64,000 bases of DNA. Source: Closterium sp. Naga37s-1 (Eukaryota > Streptophyta > Zygnematophyceae > Desmidiales > Closteriaceae). Where the stretch lies: contig CANJKZ010000092.1 in NCBI GenBank assembly GCA_947471745.1, positions 4,017,001 to 4,081,000 on the forward strand, written 5' to 3'. Each line of letters starts with the position of its first letter. Positions within the stretch are counted from its first letter, which is position 1. The notes below the pieces were generated by a model, which worked only from the letters and a program-made list of their open reading frames with translations, did not search any database and was not told the origin of the DNA. The translations under genes were made by a program, and so were the position numbers. Shown here piece after piece: positions 60,218 through 64,000 of this stretch.

Positions 60218-62574
60218 CGAGCTGCTGTTGCACGGATATGACAGTCATCTGCAGCAGCACGTTGGTAGGAGGCGGGGGAGAAGCGGGGGAGAGGGAGGGG
60301 AGAGTACGTTTGAGGTGCTTCAAAAGTGTTGTTTGGGAAGAGAGGCACGCCTAGCTGCTGTTGCACAGATACGACAGTCGTCTGCAGCAGCAAGCGAATT
60401 GGTGGATGGGGGGAAGAGCCACGTGTAGAGAGGGTGTTTTTGAGACGTCTCAGAGGCACACCTAGCTGCTGGCTGTATCTCCTTAATCGCCTCTGCCCGG
60501 AGCCTTCCCTTGTTTTGAGTAGACTCATAACAAGGGAAGGCTCACCTGCTCACCAGGCAGAGCAGGTAGACTGGGATCCCAGTCGCGCTCGCCTGCTTTA
60601 TATTCCCTGTGTGTGTCCACCACCTTCTTTATCTCCCTCTTAATCTCCTCCGCCAGAAGCCATCCCGCCGTTGAGGCGCCTCAGAGGTAGACTCATCCCA
60701 GTCTCGCTCACCTTCTCTCTGCTCACCTGCTCTAGATTCCCTGTTTCCACCACCTTCAGTATCTCCTTAATCGCCTCTGCCAGGAGCCTTCCCTTGTTTT
60801 GAGTAGACTCAAAACACGATCCCAGTCGCGCTCATCTGCTCTAGATTCCCTGTTTCCACCAGCTTCTGTATCTCCCACTTAATCTCCTCTGCCAGAAGCT
60901 GTCCCTTGGTCCTCTGCCTTTGAGGCGCCTCAGAAGTAGATTCATCCCAGTCTCACTCACCTTCTCTCTGCTCACCTGCTCTAGGTTCCCTGTGTCCACC
61001 AGCTTCTTTATCTCCCTCTTAATCTCCTCCGCCAGGAGCTCTCCCTTGATCCGCCGCCTTTCAGCCAATTCACTCGCCGTCACCTTTCCTCTGCGCACCC
61101 CACTCAGCTTCCCCTGCGCTTCACCTGCATCCTCCTCCTCCTCCTCCCCCTCTTCCTCTCCCGCTTCCCTTTCGAGCTGGCCCCGGAGTGGACTCACAAG
61201 TCGCCTTTCTGACAAACCACTCGCCGCCTGCTTGTCAATCGGCTTCATCAGATTCCCCTCCGCATCACCTGCACCCTCCTCCTCTCCCACCTCTCTCTTT
61301 TTTGTCCCTCGTTCTAACATCCTTCTCCTTTTCCCCCGCCTCTCGTCCCCCCTTCCATTCCCCCTCTCATCCCCTCCCTCACGTCCTAACTTCCGCTTCT
61401 CCTCTCCAGCTCTCTCCGCCTGCTCCTTTTCTTCCATCGCTTTCTTCTGCTTCCAATGCAATTTCTTCTTCCCGAAGTCCGCCTCCCCAGATTCTCCCGC
61501 TTGCTTTCTCCTCCCCTCATCCTCTTGCTTCTTTTCTTCCATCGCTTTCCTCTGCTTCCAGTGCAATTTCTTCTTCCCCAAATCCGCTTCCCCGGATTCT
61601 CCCGCTTGCTTTCTCCTCCCCTCATCCGCTTTCCTCTTTTCTTCCATCGCTTTCTTGTGCCTCCAATGCAATTTCCTCTTCCCCTCATCCGCCTCCTCAG
61701 TTTCTCCCGCTTGCTTTCCCTTCCCCTCATCCGCTTGCCTCTTTTCTTTCATCGCTTTCCTCTGCTTCCAGTGCAATTTCTTCCCCAAATCCGCCTCCCT
61801 GGTTTCCCCCTCTTTCTTTCTCTTCTCGTCTGCTTGCTTCTTTTCTTCCATCGCTTTCTTCTGCTTCCAGTGCAATTTCTTCTTCCCCTCATCCGCCTCC
61901 CCAGTTTCTCCCGTTTTCCTTCCCTTCTCCTCGTCCGCTTGCTTCCTTTCTTCCATCGCTTTCTTCTGCTTCCAGTGCAATTTCTTCTTCCCCAAATCAC
62001 CCCCCCCACTTACCCCGCCTCTAGTCCCTCCACATGCCACCGTTTTCCCCGTACCTCGCATCGTCTCCTGCCCCTCCTGCCTCTTTCCCCCATCTCGCGT
62101 GCTTGCAATCCCCTCACCCGTCTCAACAGCGCGCCCTAAACGGCCGGACCTGCCAGCCTCCCTTCTCTCCCTTCTCTCCATTCTCTCTCTTCTCCCCTCC
62201 CTCTTTTCCCCGGCGCGCGTGCTTTCATTCCCCCGAATCCCCTCTCTTGTGGCTAAAGTTCGCTGTAAACGGCCGGACGTGGCGCGAGCTGTAACTGCGT
62301 TAACTCTCGCAGGCTTCGCCTGCCGCATCCTCGTCGCTCGGGGAGGGATTTCTCTGACGTCACCTTCCCCACCGCTCCCGTCGCTTCCGCTTTTGTTTTC
62401 GCGAATTTCCTCGCATTCGTCGTTAGTCTCCTCAATTTCGCCGCCATCCTGCATCATCATCACCTCCTGAACCTCCTGAACCTCCTCGTTCCCCCTCTCG
62501 CCTGCCCTCCTCCTTCCCCCTCTCCATCCTCCCTTCCCTCTTCCCCTACCTATCACCCCGGCCATCTCTCCCAC
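60218..62574 (-). CDS. Charged repeat protein, function unknown (3' end unresolved)
   Basis: The first exon runs from the ATG at 62574 to a gtgagc donor at about 60977. A small exon at 60249-60218 (MTVISVQQQL, gtaagc donor) is likely next, but later exons and the stop were not resolved. The ~530-residue exon encodes an Arg/Gly/Glu-rich leader, then about six repeats of ~35 residues with core KKKLHWKQKKAMEE and linker QAGESGEADLG. A basic stretch (RRGKRRRM) resembling a nuclear localisation signal, an acidic run, and a helical end (LLAEEIKREIKKLVDTGNLE) follow. Nothing indicates secretion. The repeats are strongly charged and probably helical. No family was recognised; a nuclear or RNA-associated role would be a guess. 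The reverse strand is also open through the repeats, an effect of composition. Confidence 0.6.
60290..60960 (-). repeat. Decoys of the charged-protein exon end, separated by palindromes
   Basis: Four or more copies of the exon end (ctgctctag.ttccctgt.tccaccagcttctttatctcc...) start near 60470, 60593, 60727 and 60837. They alternate with palindromes: ACGT at about 60437-60454, gttttgagtagactcataac at 60511 with a 13-bp inverted flank (gagccttcccttg), GCGC at about 60672, TAGA-type at 60797 and GCGC at 60918. Copies of the next small exon lie at about 60230-60260 and 60355-60390. Confidence 0.82.
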
Positions 62575-62734
62575 CTACGTTTTTCCCAGTAGAGAATAAG
62601 GCGTTAAGATATTCTCACTAATCCGCTTCCCCCGCCCAGTTTCTACACAACAACCACCATCGAGTCGCCGTTCTGGTGTTTACTCGTCGATTTCTCGAGT
62701 CAAACCATCCTCAAGCTCCTGCCAACGAAATATA
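62575..62734. promoter_or_regulatory. Upstream region of the charged-protein gene
   Basis: Short non-coding stretch between the gene start on the minus strand and the foldback element. No specific promoter motif was recognised. Confidence 0.3.
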
Positions 62735-63240
62735 CTCCCTCATCGAGAGAATTACTGTAGAACCATGTTCGATGATTCATTCTTACTCGCGTGGCCTCGA
62801 ATTACTCGAGTGGCCACCAAATTTGGTGATAATTACTGGAGTGGCCACGCCAGGGCATTTTCGAGGAGTTTTTTTCCCCGGAACATTTCCCTACAAGGAT
62901 TTGTAACCCCGAAATTCCTCGTTCGCACGAGTCTCATCCCGCGGTAGCGTTTCGTACTATTCCCCACCCGAAAAAACTAAAACCCACTCGGAAGGCATGC
63001 CATCCGAGGGAGCCTCAACCCTAAAATTTTAGGGTTGAGGCTCCCGAATGGCATGCCGTAAGCCGTGGGGTTTATTTTTTCACCTTAGGGTAATGCGCCG
63101 GGAAAACAAGCCAGCGGGAATCCCCTGGCGTGGCCACTCGAGTAATTATCACCAAATTTGGTGGCCACTCGAGTAATTCGAGGCCACGCGAGCAAGGACG
63201 AATCACCGAACAGGGCACTGGAGAAATTCTCTCTCCGTCA
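62735..63240. mobile_element. Foldback (MITE-like) element with ~250-bp inverted arms
   Basis: Left and right arms are inverted copies around a centre at about 63031 (aaccctaaaattttagggtt). Shared blocks include gcgtggcctcgaattactcg, agtggccaccaaatttggtg, ataattactcgagtggccac and ggcatgcca. There is no coding capacity. Its sequence differs from the foldback element at 23437. Arms diverge moderately; target duplications were not identified. Confidence 0.8.
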
Positions 63241-64000
63241 TCGCAAAACAGGGGGGAGGGGATCGTGTGTTGATCGAGTCTTGTTCGAATCTTCCTCGTC
63301 TTGCAGGGGTTGGGAATCATGCGAAACTCTGGCTCGCATGTTGCTTGGGAGTGTTGTTCGGGTGTTGCGTGAAATGTGAAGAGGTGCGCGTGTTTATGGA
63401 GGTTTGATGTCAACACGCAGACTCGGGTGGTCGGTTCGGTGGAAGCAATCAGTCAATCGCGCTGTTACATGTACGAAATGGTTGTAACAAACAGTGAGCT
63501 TTTAGTAAAGCGTTGAAGTTAAATTTCCTGGTAAACCAGCTAGGTCTTATAATTGGTTGGTAAGGTTACGAAAGTTGATTGCGTGTCACAAACGTACACG
63601 TAAATGTTATTTTGATGTATAATAGTTTTTCCTTTGGTATTATGTTTGGCGAGCATTTTGTACCTGGTACGAATGTCTTATAGCTATAATGTAATTATAT
63701 GTACCGTTCCATTTACTTCATGCAGGTGTAACAATGATGGAGTATGTAGTTGAATAAAAAAATAGGCCAATATTATTTTACAGGATTCACGCGAACCTGC
63801 TTATACTGGGATCTAATCCTATCTGGTTACCATGACATATGGCGATCCACATGTCATGGAAACTCTCGACCCTTCCTGCTGATTGGGTTACATTATGGCA
63901 GCACAGCCGCTTACCCAGATGCTGCTGTCAGAATGTTATCTTATGCTCTAGCCTGTAGTGGGGTGCTCTATAGCGAGTACAACCCTTCTAGGGTTTCCTA
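63241..64000. other. A/T-rich non-coding end of the window
   Basis: No gene, RNA or strong repeat was recognised. Short open frames lack support. Confidence 0.45.

Noticed and set aside
60920..62470. 516-residue plus-strand open frame (Ser/Pro/Phe-rich)
   Set aside because: It is the complement of the charged repeat protein; its composition and lack of splice logic favour the minus strand.

Overview
This is eukaryotic nuclear DNA, most likely from a streptophyte green alga. The reconstructed genes have many short exons with GT-AG introns. Their families are plant-lineage: an ATXR3/SDG2-type SET methyltransferase, a GT37 fucosyltransferase, an LPR1-like multicopper oxidase homologue and a cytosolic ribulose-phosphate epimerase. 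The style resembles a zygnematophyte such as Closterium, but that placement is an inference. Exon models were built by hand from splice sites, reading phase and protein-family patterns; in most genes the exon lengths sum to one open frame.

Layout: 490-8655 (+) is the C-terminal part of an ATXR3-like histone methyltransferase. 9845-11299 (-) is a gene ending in a helix-hairpin-helix domain of XPF/ERCC1 type. 11599-15988 (+) is a GT37 fucosyltransferase. 16537-44557 is a cluster of six paralogous Cys-rich, Pro-rich, probably GPI-anchored secreted proteins (five on +, one on -). Two of these carry two or three tandem copies of the Cys-rich module. 45044-50055 (+) is ribulose-phosphate 3-epimerase, which needs a 5-nt microexon. 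51144-57763 (+) is an LPR1-like multicopper oxidase homologue that has lost most copper ligands. 60218-62574 (-) is a charged protein with about six repeats of 35 residues. Gaps between genes are 0.3-2.5 kb and hold foldback elements and degenerate repeats.

Three structural oddities run through the window. (1) Introns are full of partial, degenerating copies of the adjacent exon, often with the splice site attached ('decoy exons'). (2) Several minisatellites start exactly at a 5' splice site and repeat it. (3) About forty copies of an 18-bp palindrome, TTTTGAG-NNNN-CTCAAAA, occur with a core that is usually itself palindromic (GCGC, ACGT, TCGA or AATT). They sit at junctions of direct or inverted duplications of local sequence and twice form 42-bp tandem arrays. 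None falls inside a reconstructed exon. The palindrome family is the best candidate for an undescribed system, although an assembly or sequencing artefact must be excluded first.
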